Numbered from the stretch's first letter, positions 34,315 to 42,960 are shown. The stretch: DNA of 64,000 nucleotides from Streptomyces bluensis (GCF_014650715.1 NZ_BMVM01000009.1:124001-188000); one strand, 5' to 3'. Notes: a model not told the origin generated them from the sequence alone. Numbers and translations: made by a program.

Positions 34315-35577
34315 TCACCGTTCCGGGAGAACAGCAGACGAGAGGATCGGCACCGTACCGGCCCGTGCCGCCGCCGCGACCTGTTCCTTCTCCGCCGTGC
34401 TCGTGCGGTCCAGGCCCCAGTACTGGGCGAGGGCGCCCTTCGCCGGGGTCGCCCCGGTCAGCTGGTGCCAGCCGATCACCGTCTTGCCGTACTCGGCGAC
34501 GAGGGGCTGCACCCGGTCCATGAACTTGACGTAGTCGTCGTGGCTGGTGGAGTGCGCCTCGTCACCGCCGATGTGGAGGTAGCGGCCGGGGGTGAGCGCG
34601 GCCAGTTCGCGGATCACGTCGTCCACGAAGTCGTAGGTGACGTCCTTGTCCACGCACAGCGAGCTGAAGCCGACGTCGATGCCGGTGTAGAGCGGGGGTG
34701 CGACGCCGTCGCAGTTCAGCTCGGCGTAGGAGGCGAGCGCGGCGTTGGTGTGGCCGGGCATGTCTATCTCCGGGACGACCTCCAGATAGCGGGAGGAGGC
34801 GTACCGGACGATCTCCTTGTAGTCGGCCTTCGTGTAGTGGCCGCCGGGGCCGCCGCCGACCTGTGTGGAGCCGCCGTACGTGGCGAGCCGGGGCCAGGAG
34901 TCGATCGCGATGCGCCAGCCCTGGTCGTCGCTGAGGTGCAGGTGCAGCTTGTTGACCTTGTAGAGCGCCAACTGGTCGATGTAGCGCTTGACCTGGTCCA
35001 CGGTGAAGAAGTGCCGCGAGACGTCCAGCATGGCGCCGCGCCAGCCGTAGCGCGGCGTGTCCTTGATGGTGCCTCCCGCGACGAGCCACGGGCCGGGCTG
35101 CACGGAGTCCTTCTCGACGGCCGCCGGCAGGAGCTGACGCAGGGTCTGCACGCCGTGGAAGAGCCCGGCGGGCTTGCGGGCGCTGATCGTGACCCCGTGC
35201 CGGCCGCTGTCGAGGCGGTAGCCCTCGTCGCCGAGGGAGGCGTCCTTGGAGCCCAGCTTCAGGCGTATCCCGGGGCCCTGACGGGCCGTCACCGGGAGGC
35301 GGTAGCCGGTAGAGGGCCGCAGGACGTCCGCGAGGTAGGTGCCGATCCGGCGGGCCTCGCGTGAGTCGTCCACGTGAATGCGGGTGCTGTTCGTGATGCG
35401 GTACGGGGCTCCGCCCGCCTTCACGGACGCCGGGGCCGGGATCACGCGCCCGAGCGGGGTGGGCGTGTCCCCCGCGGATGTCTCCCCGGGGGGTGCCGCC
35501 CCAACGGCGAAGGCTCCGGCCGCCGTCACGAGCAGCAGGGATCCGAGAATGCGCGTGGTTCTGCGGTGCTGTCTCAC
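34315..35577 (-). CDS. Secreted beta-N-acetylhexosaminidase (GH20), C-terminally truncated
   Basis: The 420-residue frame has a signal peptide (RQHRRTTRILGSLLLVTAAG), a GH20b domain, and the catalytic barrel with LHLHLSDDQGWRIAIDSWPR, VVPEIDMPGHTNAALASYAE and the catalytic pair in LHIGGDEAHSTSHDDYV. Intact Streptomyces enzymes run to about 520-540 residues; this one stops at ILSSAVLPER, losing the final barrel strands and the Trp residues that line the active site. It would normally release GlcNAc from chitin oligosaccharides. The GTG start at 35577 is chosen for the signal peptide. It may be inactive. Confidence 0.85.
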   Translation of the reverse strand: MRQHRRTTRILGSLLLVTAAGAFAVGAAPPGETSAGDTPTPLGRVIPAPASVKAGGAPYRITNSTRIHVDDSREARRIGTYLADVLRPSTGYRLPVTARQGPGIRLKLGSKDASLGDEGYRLDSGRHGVTISARKPAGLFHGVQTLRQLLPAAVEKDSVQPGPWLVAGGTIKDTPRYGWRGAMLDVSRHFFTVDQVKRYIDQLALYKVNKLHLHLSDDQGWRIAIDSWPRLATYGGSTQVGGGPGGHYTKADYKEIVRYASSRYLEVVPEIDMPGHTNAALASYAELNCDGVAPPLYTGIDVGFSSLCVDKDVTYDFVDDVIRELAALTPGRYLHIGGDEAHSTSHDDYVKFMDRVQPLVAEYGKTVIGWHQLTGATPAKGALAQYWGLDRTSTAEKEQVAAAARAGTVPILSSAVLPER

Positions 35578-35658
35578 CTGAGCGTCCCTCCATCGACCCA
35601 CGTGCCAGCGAAAAGGTACAGACCAACCTCCCCGTACAGGCGGTGGAACAATCCCCTC

Positions 35659-36519
35659 ATGGCGGAAATCATCCAGCGCGACGGCACGTGGGCCTTCTAC
35701 GGCGACACCCTGAGGCTGACACCGGGACGCGACAAGAACGTGCACCTGTTGCGCAAGACCCTGGGTGAACTCACCGTCCCGCTGGCCGCGTTGGCGGGCG
35801 TCTCCCTGGAACAGGGGAAGAGGTCCGGGCGGCTGCGGCTGAGGCTGCGCGACGGCGCGGACCCCCTCCTCCAGGCGACCGGCGGCCGGCTCACCGACTC
35901 TCTCGACCCGTACCAGCTCACCGTCGAGTCGGACCGCTACGGCGTCGCGGAGTACTTCGTGGACGAGGTTCGCAACGCCCTGCTCCTCGACCAGGTCCCG
36001 ACCGACGCCGTCGAGGACTATCTGCTCCCCGGCCCGGCGGTGCCGCTCTCCGTCTCGGCCGGGGACGGCACCGCGAACTTCGACGGCGAGCACGTACGCC
36101 TGGAGTGGAACTGGAAGACGGAGGACGCGAAGGCCGCGGCCGGCTCACGCACCCTCGCGCTCGCCGACATCCGGTCCGTGGAGTGGCACCCGGCGGTGGG
36201 CCTGGAGAACGGCTACCTCCGCTTCACCGTGAAGAACGCGCCCACCAAGGCCCCGCCGAAGTACGACCCCAACGCCGTGGAGCTGTGGGGCTTCAAGAAG
36301 GACCCGCTGATGACCCTGATCGCGGCGGCCGTGCAGGCGCGGCTCCCGCACCCGTCGACCCCGCCCGAGGACGAACCCCCGAAGCAGCTCTCCCAGGCGG
36401 GCTCCGATCCCGACGCCCTGCTGCGCCGTCTGCGCGAGCTCGGCGAGCTGCACAGGTCCGGCGTCCTCACGGACGAGGAATTCACGCTGGCCAAGCAGGC
36501 CGTCCTCAAACGAATGTGA
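35659..36519 (+). CDS. DUF4429 protein with C-terminal SHOCT motif
   Basis: The 286-residue protein begins AEIIQRDGTWAFYGDTLRL and has two DUF4429 repeats (residues ~1-110 and ~125-215, the second with LEWNWKTEDAK and DIRSVEWHP). It ends with a short SHOCT domain (LLRRLRELGELHRSGVLTDE then EFTLAKQAVLKRM), an oligomerisation motif frequent in bacterial membrane-stress proteins. Each DUF4429 unit resembles a PH-like fold. No enzymatic motif is visible. It is divergent from the hexosaminidase, and its stop codon lies within an inverted repeat. Confidence 0.85.
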   Translation: MAEIIQRDGTWAFYGDTLRLTPGRDKNVHLLRKTLGELTVPLAALAGVSLEQGKRSGRLRLRLRDGADPLLQATGGRLTDSLDPYQLTVESDRYGVAEYFVDEVRNALLLDQVPTDAVEDYLLPGPAVPLSVSAGDGTANFDGEHVRLEWNWKTEDAKAAAGSRTLALADIRSVEWHPAVGLENGYLRFTVKNAPTKAPPKYDPNAVELWGFKKDPLMTLIAAAVQARLPHPSTPPEDEPPKQLSQAGSDPDALLRRLRELGELHRSGVLTDEEFTLAKQAVLKRM

Positions 36520-36548
36520 CACATCCGCCGATGGCGAATGTGTCACAT
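36514..36548. promoter_or_regulatory. Paired palindromes ATGTGWCACAT
   Basis: ATGTGACACAT (36514-36524) and ATGTGTCACAT (36538-36548) are reverse complements of each other, and each is itself a palindrome around its central base. Centres are 24 bp apart. They may be two operator sites or a hairpin terminator for the DUF4429 gene, which ends inside the first copy. Confidence 0.6.
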
Positions 36549-36616
36549 CCCACAGGACCACCCGCCTGACTCAGGAGGAGTTTCGCCACACTCCTGCCCG
36601 GAATCGGGCAGGATTC

Positions 36617-36910
36617 TTGCGAAACGGCCGCCCGTACCTCAGGATCTACCGGGTGCACGACGAACTCGTTGATCATCTGACGCGGTCCACGCCCCTCAGC
36701 CGGGGGGAGGCGCTGCGCGTGATCCAGGACGTGCTCGCGTACTTCGACGAGACGACCGAGGACTACGTCCGTCGCCGCCACCGAGAACTCCAGACCCAGG
36801 GCCTGGTGAACTCGGCGATCTTCGAACGGATCGAGGCGGACCTGAAGTACCGCGCGGTGGCACCGCCCGAGCTCACGCTCAGACAACTGCGCCGCATCGT
36901 CTACGGCTGA
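36617..36910 (+). CDS. Conserved small hypothetical protein upstream of glmS
   Basis: The 97-residue protein is helical, with VHDELVDHLTRSTPLSRGEA then VIQDVLAYFDETTEDYVRRR and a final LTLRQLRRIVYG. It looks conserved in Streptomyces near glmS, but I know no function. The start is uncertain: TTG at 36617 or GTG at 36653. Just before it lies a hairpin (TCCTGCCCG-GAAT-CGGGCAGGA) and, further upstream, a CAGGAGGAG that would serve neither start well. It could be a DNA-binding or stress protein; no motif proves this. Confidence 0.75.
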   Translation: MRNGRPYLRIYRVHDELVDHLTRSTPLSRGEALRVIQDVLAYFDETTEDYVRRRHRELQTQGLVNSAIFERIEADLKYRAVAPPELTLRQLRRIVYG

Positions 36911-36978
36911 GACCGCCGGGGACGACCGACCACAAACGTGATGCATGGCCGCAAACGGGGAAACAAAGGGAGAACTGT

Positions 36979-38796
36979 ATGTGCGGAATCGTCGGATACA
37001 TCGGTAAGCGCGATGTGGCCCCGCTGCTGCTGGAGGGGCTGCAGCGGCTGGAGTACCGCGGCTACGACTCGGCGGGCATCGTCGTGACGTCGCCGAAGAC
37101 GGCCGGCCTGAAGATGGTCAAGGCCAAGGGCCGGGTCCGTGACCTGGAGGCCAGGGTCCCCGCGCGCTTCAAGGGCACCACCGGCATCGCCCACACCCGC
37201 TGGGCCACGCACGGCGCCCCGTCCGACATCAACGCGCACCCGCACATGTCGGCCGACAACAAGGTCGCGGTCGTGCACAACGGCATCATCGACAACGCCT
37301 CCGAGCTGCGCCGGAAGCTGGAGGCCGACGGTGTCGTGTTCCTCTCCGAGACCGACACCGAGGTCCTCACCCACCTGATCGCCCGCTCCCAGGCCGACAC
37401 CCTGGAGGAGAAGGTCCGCCAGGCGCTCAGGATCGTCGAGGGCACCTACGGCATCGCCGTCATGCACGCCGACTTCACCGACCGGATCGTGGTGGCCCGC
37501 AACGGCTCGCCGGTCGTCCTCGGCATCGGCGAGAAGGAGATGTTCGTCGCCTCGGACATCGCCGCCCTGGTGACCCACACCCGGCAGATAGTGACCCTCG
37601 ACGACGGCGAGATGGCCACCCTCAAGGCCGACGACTTCCGCACGTACACCACCGAGGGCACCCGCACGACCGCCGAGCCGACCACCGTCGAGTGGGAGGC
37701 CGCGTCGTACGACATGGGCGGCCACGACACCTACATGCACAAGGAGATCCACGAGCAGGCCGACGCCGTGGACCGGGTGCTGCGCGGCCGGATCGACGAC
37801 CGGTTCTCCACCGTGCGCCTCGGCGGCCTGAACTTGGACGCCCGTGAGGCGCGCCAGATCCGCCGTGTGAAGATCCTCGGCTGCGGCACCTCGTACCACG
37901 CGGGCATGATCGGCGCCCAGATGATCGAGGAGCTGGCCCGCATCCCCGCCGACGCCGAGCCGGCGTCGGAGTTCCGCTACCGCAACGCGGTCGTGGACCC
38001 CGACACGCTGTACGTCGCCGTCTCGCAGTCCGGTGAGACGTACGACGTGCTGGCCGCCGTGCAGGAGCTCAAGCGCAAGGGCGCGCGGGTGCTGGGCGTC
38101 GTGAACGTCGTCGGCTCGGCGATCGCCCGCGAGGCGGACGGCGGCATCTACGTCCACGCGGGCCCCGAGGTCTGCGTGGTCTCCACCAAGTGCTTCACGA
38201 ACACCACGGTCGCCTTCGCGCTGCTCGCCCTGCACCTGGGCCGCACCCGTGACCTGTCCGTCCGCGACGGCAAGCGGATCATCGAGGGCCTGCGGAGGCT
38301 GCCCGGGCAGATCTCCGCGATCATGAAGCAGGAGGAGGAGATCAAGCAGCTGGCCGGGCAGTTCACCGAGGCCCGCTCGATGCTCTTCATCGGCCGTGTC
38401 CGGGGCTACCCGGTGGCCCGCGAGGCCTCGCTGAAGCTCAAGGAGGTCTCGTACATCCACGCCGAGGCCTACCCCGCCTCCGAGCTCAAGCACGGCCCGC
38501 TGGCGCTCATCGAGCCCGCCCTGCCGACGGTCGCGATCGTCCCGGACGACGACCTGCTGGAGAAGAACCGCGCGGCCCTGGAGGAGATCAAGGCCCGCAG
38601 CGGCCGGATCCTCGCGGTGGCCCACCAGGAGCAGGAGAAGGCCGACCAGACGATCATCGTCCCGAAGAACGAGGACGAACTCGACCCGATCCTCATGGGC
38701 ATCCCCCTCCAACTCCTCGCCTACCACACGGCATTGGCCCTGGGCCGGGACATCGACAAGCCGAGGAACCTGGCGAAGTCGGTGACGGTGGAGTAG
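36979..38796 (+). CDS. glmS: Glutamine--fructose-6-phosphate aminotransferase
   Basis: The 605-residue enzyme makes glucosamine-6-phosphate, the first step of UDP-GlcNAc synthesis for the cell wall. The catalytic Cys is residue 2 (MCGIVGYIGKRD). The Ntn glutaminase domain has HTRWATHGAPSDINAHPHMS and GIIDNASELRRKL; two SIS isomerase domains follow with CGTSYHAGMIGAQMIEELAR and YPASELKHGPLALIE; the C-terminus is NLAKSVTVE. Streptomyces often carries two GlmS paralogues; this one sits next to the stress-protein/adpA region as in S. coelicolor. Confidence 0.96.
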   Translation: MCGIVGYIGKRDVAPLLLEGLQRLEYRGYDSAGIVVTSPKTAGLKMVKAKGRVRDLEARVPARFKGTTGIAHTRWATHGAPSDINAHPHMSADNKVAVVHNGIIDNASELRRKLEADGVVFLSETDTEVLTHLIARSQADTLEEKVRQALRIVEGTYGIAVMHADFTDRIVVARNGSPVVLGIGEKEMFVASDIAALVTHTRQIVTLDDGEMATLKADDFRTYTTEGTRTTAEPTTVEWEAASYDMGGHDTYMHKEIHEQADAVDRVLRGRIDDRFSTVRLGGLNLDAREARQIRRVKILGCGTSYHAGMIGAQMIEELARIPADAEPASEFRYRNAVVDPDTLYVAVSQSGETYDVLAAVQELKRKGARVLGVVNVVGSAIAREADGGIYVHAGPEVCVVSTKCFTNTTVAFALLALHLGRTRDLSVRDGKRIIEGLRRLPGQISAIMKQEEEIKQLAGQFTEARSMLFIGRVRGYPVAREASLKLKEVSYIHAEAYPASELKHGPLALIEPALPTVAIVPDDDLLEKNRAALEEIKARSGRILAVAHQEQEKADQTIIVPKNEDELDPILMGIPLQLLAYHTALALGRDIDKPRNLAKSVTVE

Positions 38797-38828
38797 GAAC
38801 GCGCCCCTGAAGGCGCCCCAACGGGGCG

Positions 38829-38901
38829 CCAAAAGGGGCGCGGGGCTGTATAGATATGCGGCTCCGCCGCGTGGGCGCGACCAGCCCCCACCCACCCGCA
38901 C
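38829..38901. repeat. Dispersed 73-bp intergenic repeat, copy B
   Basis: Nearly identical to 17502-17574 (three differences seen: C/A in the loop after GGGGCTGTAT, and two near the end). It follows glmS directly and contains the same nested GGGGCTG/CAGCCCC and GCGGC/GCCGC stems. It probably terminates glmS, and GGCGCCCC/GGGGCGCC just upstream adds another stem. Confidence 0.85.
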
Positions 38902-39045
38902 AGGCAAAACAAACAGACCCGACCCCCACGTATGCCACCACACGTGGGGGTCCGTCATCTCGCCAGGGTCAGCCCGTGGACGCCACCCTCGGAGCACATC
39001 TCACCCAGCCCAACCACGAGTTACGGGGAAGGGCGGAGCCAACCG

Positions 39046-39576
39046 TCACGGAATGACAATCACCGGCCGCTGCGCCCGCTTCGCGAGCCGCCCCGCGACC
39101 GACCCGAAAATGCGCCCCACGATCCCGTGCGTGGAACCGACCACGATCGCGTCCGCCTCGTACTCCCGCCCCACTTCTTCGAGTTCGTGGCAGATGTCGC
39201 CGCCGCGCTCGACGAGGATCCAGGGGACCTCGGCGAGGTAGTCGGCGCAGGCGAGTTCGAGGCCGAGGACCTCGGTGCGGTGGTCGGGGACGTCGACGAA
39301 CACGGGCGGCTCGCAGCCCGCCCACACGGTCGTGGGCAGCCGGTTGGCGACGTGCACGATGATCAGGCCCGAGCCGGAGCGATGGGCTATGCCGATCGCG
39401 TACGCGAGGGCGCGCTCGCTGGACGTCGAGCCGTCGAAGCCGACGACGACGCCGTGCTGGAAAGCGGGATCGCGGGTGGGGCGTGCCTCTTCCGCCGCCA
39501 GCGGGTCGGCCGCCGTGGGATCGGCTACCGGCCGCCGCTTGCGGTCAGCGGGGTCGAAGAATTCGTGACCGGCCAT
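39046..39576 (-). CDS. Universal stress protein (single UspA domain)
   Basis: The 176-residue protein has one UspA domain after a polar ~40-residue lead. It starts HGVVVGFDGSTSSERALAYA and ends with the ATP-binding pattern GSTHGIVGRIFGSVAGRLAK then RPVIVIP (G-x2-G-x9-G-S type), so it likely binds ATP. The ATG at 39576 is chosen because text upstream is out of family. USPs act in starvation and stress survival. It converges with glmS. Confidence 0.92.
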   Translation of the reverse strand: MAGHEFFDPADRKRRPVADPTAADPLAAEEARPTRDPAFQHGVVVGFDGSTSSERALAYAIGIAHRSGSGLIIVHVANRLPTTVWAGCEPPVFVDVPDHRTEVLGLELACADYLAEVPWILVERGGDICHELEEVGREYEADAIVVGSTHGIVGRIFGSVAGRLAKRAQRPVIVIP

Positions 39577-39924
39577 GGATGTCTCGGCGTTCGGGTCCTT
39601 GTGGGTGTGGGACGACAGTGTGCGGCGGAGCTGTGTCCGGGAATCATCTTCCCAACCCCATACCCCCAAGGGTACGGCGCCACGCCTCCTTAAGCCCATG
39701 CCCCGCAACATGCCGCGCGGGGTTCCAGGGAGCATGCACGAGGGGACAGCCGTAACGCAATGGTCGCTGCCCCGTACAGGCGGTTTGCCCCGGGTTCACC
39801 CGGGTGTGCGGCGTGGGGCCCACTCAGAGTACGAGCCACTCCGGCCCGGATCCACCCTCTGGCAGTGACCGAGCGGTCGAACACGCGTTGAATCCGGGTA
39901 CGTCACTCCTCCAGGGAGCACGCA
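39577..39924. other. 348-bp gap between divergent genes
   Basis: The segment separates the USP start from the small membrane-protein start. A GCACGC-type spacer and an AGGGAG ribosome site near 39915 serve the latter. No small ORF or hairpin stands out. Confidence 0.6.
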
Positions 39925-40272
39925 GTGCCCGGACACCCGAGGGCCTCCCGGTCCGCCCCCACACGCCCGCGCCCCACGGAGCGTCCCGCCCCCGACACGG
40001 CGGGAGACCTCATCCGCTGGGCCTCCTTCAGCTGTGCCCTCGTACCCGTGGTCCTCCTCGGGTACGGCATCTCGCTCACCGGTGCGGCCGGCGCGGCCCT
40101 GGGGCTGGCGGCCGTGACCGCGGCGTGCCGGCTCCTGCTGCGCCAGTCGGAGCGGGGAGCGGCGCGCGTGCCGGCCGAGAAGGGCGCGCCACGGCGGGGC
40201 CGGCACGGCCGGGTCGGCTCGGGGGCGCACAGGGGCGGGCGCCACTCGGGGGGAAGCACTTCGGTCGACTGA
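39925..40272 (+). CDS. Small putative membrane protein
   Basis: The 115-residue product starts at a GTG following AGGGAG. It has a polar, Arg/Pro-rich N-terminus, two hydrophobic segments (WASFSCALVPVVLLGYGISL and TGAAGAALGLAAVTAACRLL), and a basic Gly/His-rich tail. It is probably a two-span inner-membrane protein with no recognised domain. It lies immediately before the adpA control region, as in S. coelicolor (about SCO2791, from memory). Confidence 0.7.
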   Translation: MPGHPRASRSAPTRPRPTERPAPDTAGDLIRWASFSCALVPVVLLGYGISLTGAAGAALGLAAVTAACRLLLRQSERGAARVPAEKGAPRRGRHGRVGSGAHRGGRHSGGSTSVD

Positions 40273-40650
40273 CCGGTTTCCGCGCACACTACCGCACCTT
40301 TTCAGCCAACTTCGGGTCCCTGTGCATGTGTTGCTCGAACACCCCCACACCACCCGTTCGACCTGCACTGAAAGGGGCCCGTAGGGCGCGCGCACCCTAC
40401 GTGGATTGGCCACTGCGACGAGGCGCACTTCCCTGTAGGGCCCACGAGTGCAACGCTTCGTGATCGAATGCTTCACGCCAAGTTGCCAAGTCGACAATGT
40501 GCCGGTTGCCGAACTGGTCACGCCGGCACCACGGGACACAGTAGATTCGATCTTGACTGTCTTACGGCGGGGGACTCGTGCAGGACCAAGGGGAAACGTG
40601 CAGGAGCGACACAACCGAGGAGCCGCGACCACCGAGGGGGGCTTAGCAGG
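40273..40650 (+). promoter_or_regulatory. Long adpA upstream control region
   Basis: This 378-bp non-coding stretch precedes adpA. It includes a CGTAGGG...CCCTACG inverted repeat (40380-40401), a nearby GTAGGGCCC echo, and a possible -35-like TTGACT near 40553. Near 40485-40500 the minus strand has TTGGCGTGAAG, close to the AdpA consensus TGGCSNGWWY (autoregulation is known in Streptomyces). No ORF is convincing. Confidence 0.6.
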
Positions 40651-41871
40651 ATGAGCCACGACTCCACTGCCGCGCCGGAAGCCGCGGCCCGGAAGCTTTC
40701 CGGGCGACGCCGCAAGGAGATCGTCGCGGTGCTGCTGTTCAGCGGCGGCCCCATCTTCGAGAGTTCCATACCACTTTCGGTGTTCGGGATCGACCGCCAG
40801 GACGCCGGAGTACCGCGCTACCGGCTGCTGGTCTGCGCCGGAGAAGAGGGCCCGCTGCGGACCACGGGGGGCCTGGAACTCACCGCGCCGAACGGCCTGG
40901 AGGCGATCTCACGGGCGGGCACCGTCGTCGTGCCGGCCTGGCGCTCGATCACCTCGCCACCGCCGGAGGAGGCGCTGGACGCCCTGCGCCGGGCGCACGA
41001 GGAGGGCGCCCGCATCGTCGGGCTGTGCACCGGCGCCTTCGTGCTGGCCGCCGCCGGCCTGCTGGACGGCCGCCCGGCCACCACCCACTGGATGTACGCG
41101 CCGACGCTGGCCAAGCGCTACCCGTCGGTGCACGTCGATCCACGCGAACTCTTCGTGGACGACGGAGACGTGCTGACCTCGGCCGGTACGGCGGCCGGTA
41201 TCGATCTGTGCCTGCACATCGTGCGCACGGACCACGGCAACGAGGCGGCCGGCGCGCTGGCCCGCCGCCTGGTGGTCCCCCCGCGCCGCAGCGGCGGCCA
41301 GGAACGCTACCTCGACCGGTCTTTACCGGAGGAGATCGGCGCCGACCCGCTCGCCGAGGTCGTCGCCTGGGCGCTGGAGCACCTCCACGAGCAGTTCGAC
41401 GTGGAGACCCTCGCCGCGCGTGCGTACATGAGCCGCCGCACCTTCGACCGCCGGTTCCGCTCCCTCACCGGGAGCGCCCCGCTGCAGTGGCTGATCACCC
41501 AGCGCGTCCTCCAGGCCCAGCGTCTGCTGGAGACGTCGGACTACTCCGTGGACGAGGTCGCCGGGCGCTGCGGCTTCCGCTCCCCCGTCGCGCTGCGCGG
41601 ACACTTCCGCCGGCAGCTCGGCTCGTCCCCGGCGGCCTACCGGGCGGCGTACCGGGCGCGGCGGCCCCAGGGCGAGAAGCCGGACACGGACGGCTCCCCG
41701 GGCTCGGGCGGGCCGCAGCCGGTGCCGCAGGAGTCCGCCGCGCTGCCGCTCCAGACCCGCCGTACGGCGGCCGCGAGCGCCCTGGCTCCGGCGGCCTCGC
41801 TCTCCACGGAGGGCGCCAAGCCCGAGCTGTACGCCACGGGCCGTCTGCCGGGCCAGCGCAGCGCCCCGTAG
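40651..41871 (+). CDS. adpA: Developmental master regulator AdpA
   Basis: The 406-residue AraC/XylS-family activator has an N-terminal GATase1-like (DJ-1/PfpI) domain (VAVLLFSGGPIFESSIPLSV, with GLCTGAFVLAAAGLLDGRPA) and a C-terminal DNA-binding domain with two HTHs (LAARAYMSRRTFDRRFRSLT and YSVDEVAGRCGFRSPVALRG). AdpA controls aerial growth and secondary metabolism genes. Codon 225 is TTA (41323-41325), in the DRSLPEEIG linker, the classic position that makes adpA translation depend on the bldA tRNA. Length, linker TTA and the following orn gene fit S. coelicolor bldH/adpA. A low-complexity C-terminus ends it. Confidence 0.97.
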   Translation: MSHDSTAAPEAAARKLSGRRRKEIVAVLLFSGGPIFESSIPLSVFGIDRQDAGVPRYRLLVCAGEEGPLRTTGGLELTAPNGLEAISRAGTVVVPAWRSITSPPPEEALDALRRAHEEGARIVGLCTGAFVLAAAGLLDGRPATTHWMYAPTLAKRYPSVHVDPRELFVDDGDVLTSAGTAAGIDLCLHIVRTDHGNEAAGALARRLVVPPRRSGGQERYLDRSLPEEIGADPLAEVVAWALEHLHEQFDVETLAARAYMSRRTFDRRFRSLTGSAPLQWLITQRVLQAQRLLETSDYSVDEVAGRCGFRSPVALRGHFRRQLGSSPAAYRAAYRARRPQGEKPDTDGSPGSGGPQPVPQESAALPLQTRRTAAASALAPAASLSTEGAKPELYATGRLPGQRSAP

Positions 41872-41962
41872 CCGCCCTCGGACGCCATCGGCCCGGTCCC
41901 GCCCTGATCACCCAGGTGCAGGACCGGGTCGTTCGGTTGTCACGGGCCGTAAGGTGAGACAC

Positions 41963-42565
41963 ATGAACGATCGCATGGTGTGGATCGACTGCGAGATGAC
42001 CGGGCTCTCGCTGTCCGACGACGCGCTCATCGAAGTGGCCGCGCTGGTCACCGACTCGGAGCTGAACGTACTGGGCGAGGGCGTGGACATCGTCATCCGT
42101 CCTCCGGCCAAGGCACTGGAGACGATGCCGGAGGTGGTCCGTCTGATGCACACCGCGTCCGGGCTGCTGGACGAGCTCGCCGGCGGCACGACGCTGGTCG
42201 AGGCGGAGGAACAGGTCCTCAGCTACATCCGTGAGCATGTCAAGGAGCCCGGCAAGGCCCCGCTGTGCGGCAACTCGGTCGGCACGGACCGCGGCTTCCT
42301 CCACCGCGACATGCCGGAGCTGGAGGAATACCTCCACTACCGGATCGTGGACGTCAGCTCGATCAAGGAGCTGGCCCGCCGCTGGTACCCGCGGGCGTAC
42401 TTCAACAGCCCCGAGAAGAACGGCAACCACCGGGCCCTCGCCGACATCCGCGAGTCCATCGCGGAACTCCGCTACTACCGGGAGGCGATCTTCGTCCCCC
42501 AGCCCGGTCCGGACTCCGACACGGCGCGGACGATCGCCGCGAAACACGTCCTGCCCGCCGGCTGA
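41963..42565 (+). CDS. orn: Oligoribonuclease
   Basis: The 200-residue DEDDh 3'-5' exoribonuclease degrades oligonucleotides and pGpG, the product of c-di-GMP breakdown. Motif residues appear in VWIDCEMTGL (Asp, Glu), NSVGTDRGFLHRDMP (Asp) and KNGNHRALADIRESIAELRY (His, Asp). The ATG at 41963 is chosen over a GTG 9 bases upstream. It follows adpA directly, as in S. coelicolor, where ornA affects growth and development. Confidence 0.96.
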   Translation: MNDRMVWIDCEMTGLSLSDDALIEVAALVTDSELNVLGEGVDIVIRPPAKALETMPEVVRLMHTASGLLDELAGGTTLVEAEEQVLSYIREHVKEPGKAPLCGNSVGTDRGFLHRDMPELEEYLHYRIVDVSSIKELARRWYPRAYFNSPEKNGNHRALADIRESIAELRYYREAIFVPQPGPDSDTARTIAAKHVLPAG

Positions 42566-42680
42566 CGGCTCCACCGGAGTGCCGCCGGGCCGCGCCGAAA
42601 CCCTGGCGCGAGCACCCCTTCGGACCCTGTACACTTTTTCTCGGCCGGTCGGTGAACCACTCGGAGAACCGCCGGTCGTG

Positions 42681-42753
42681 GTGGGTGTAGCTCAGCTGGT
42701 AGAGCACCTGGTTGTGGTCCAGGATGTCGCGGGTTCAAGTCCCGTCACTCACC
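42681..42753 (+). tRNA. tRNA-His (anticodon GTG)
   Basis: The sequence folds as a tRNA: acceptor stem GTGGGTG with CACTCAC, D arm GCTCAGCTGGTAGAGC, anticodon stem CCTGG/CCAGG with loop TTGTGGT, and T arm GGGTTCAAGTCCC. Bases 34-36 read GTG. A G at 42680 opposite the discriminator C gives the extra G-1:C73 pair diagnostic of tRNA-His. A promoter-like TACACT lies near 42630. Confidence 0.98.
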
Positions 42754-42764
42754 CTCGCGCAAAT

Positions 42765-42802
42765 GGCCCCTGACCTGCGGAAACGCGGGTCAGGGGCCTT
42801 TT
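42765..42802 (+). terminator. Terminator after tRNA-His
   Basis: Perfect 11-bp stem GGCCCCTGACC/GGTCAGGGGCC with a GC loop, followed by TTTT. It sits 12 bases past the tRNA. Confidence 0.92.
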
Positions 42803-42840
42803 GGTCACCCGGCTTGGCCAAACAGCGGCCAAACGCGGCC

Positions 42841-42960
42841 GGATTCCCGGAGTTCCGCCCGCAGGTCCCCTTGCCGAACCCCGACAAGGTGAACTGCGAC
42901 GAGGTGCCGTTCGCCTCGACGTACGAGACCGCCGGCCTGCCCGCCACCGCCGGAAGATGA
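42841..42960 (+). pseudogene. C-terminal tail of a NucA/NucB-like nuclease
   Basis: The frame reads GFPEFRPQVPLPNPDKVNCD then EVPFASTYETAGLPATAGR and a stop. The D-x-V/Y-P-F-A-S-T-Y-E block is typical of the active-site end of NucA/NucB-type secreted DNases. No start codon or upstream nuclease sequence is present; the tRNA terminator lies just before it. It is thus a remnant or an orphan toxin tail, 39 codons long. It faces an SMI1/KNR4 (SUKH) gene. Confidence 0.55.

Noticed and set aside
42681..42753. Phage or plasmid attachment-site duplication of the tRNA-His 3' end
   Set aside because: No second copy of the 3' tRNA segment was seen downstream, and no integrase gene lies nearby, although the nuclease remnant keeps the idea open.
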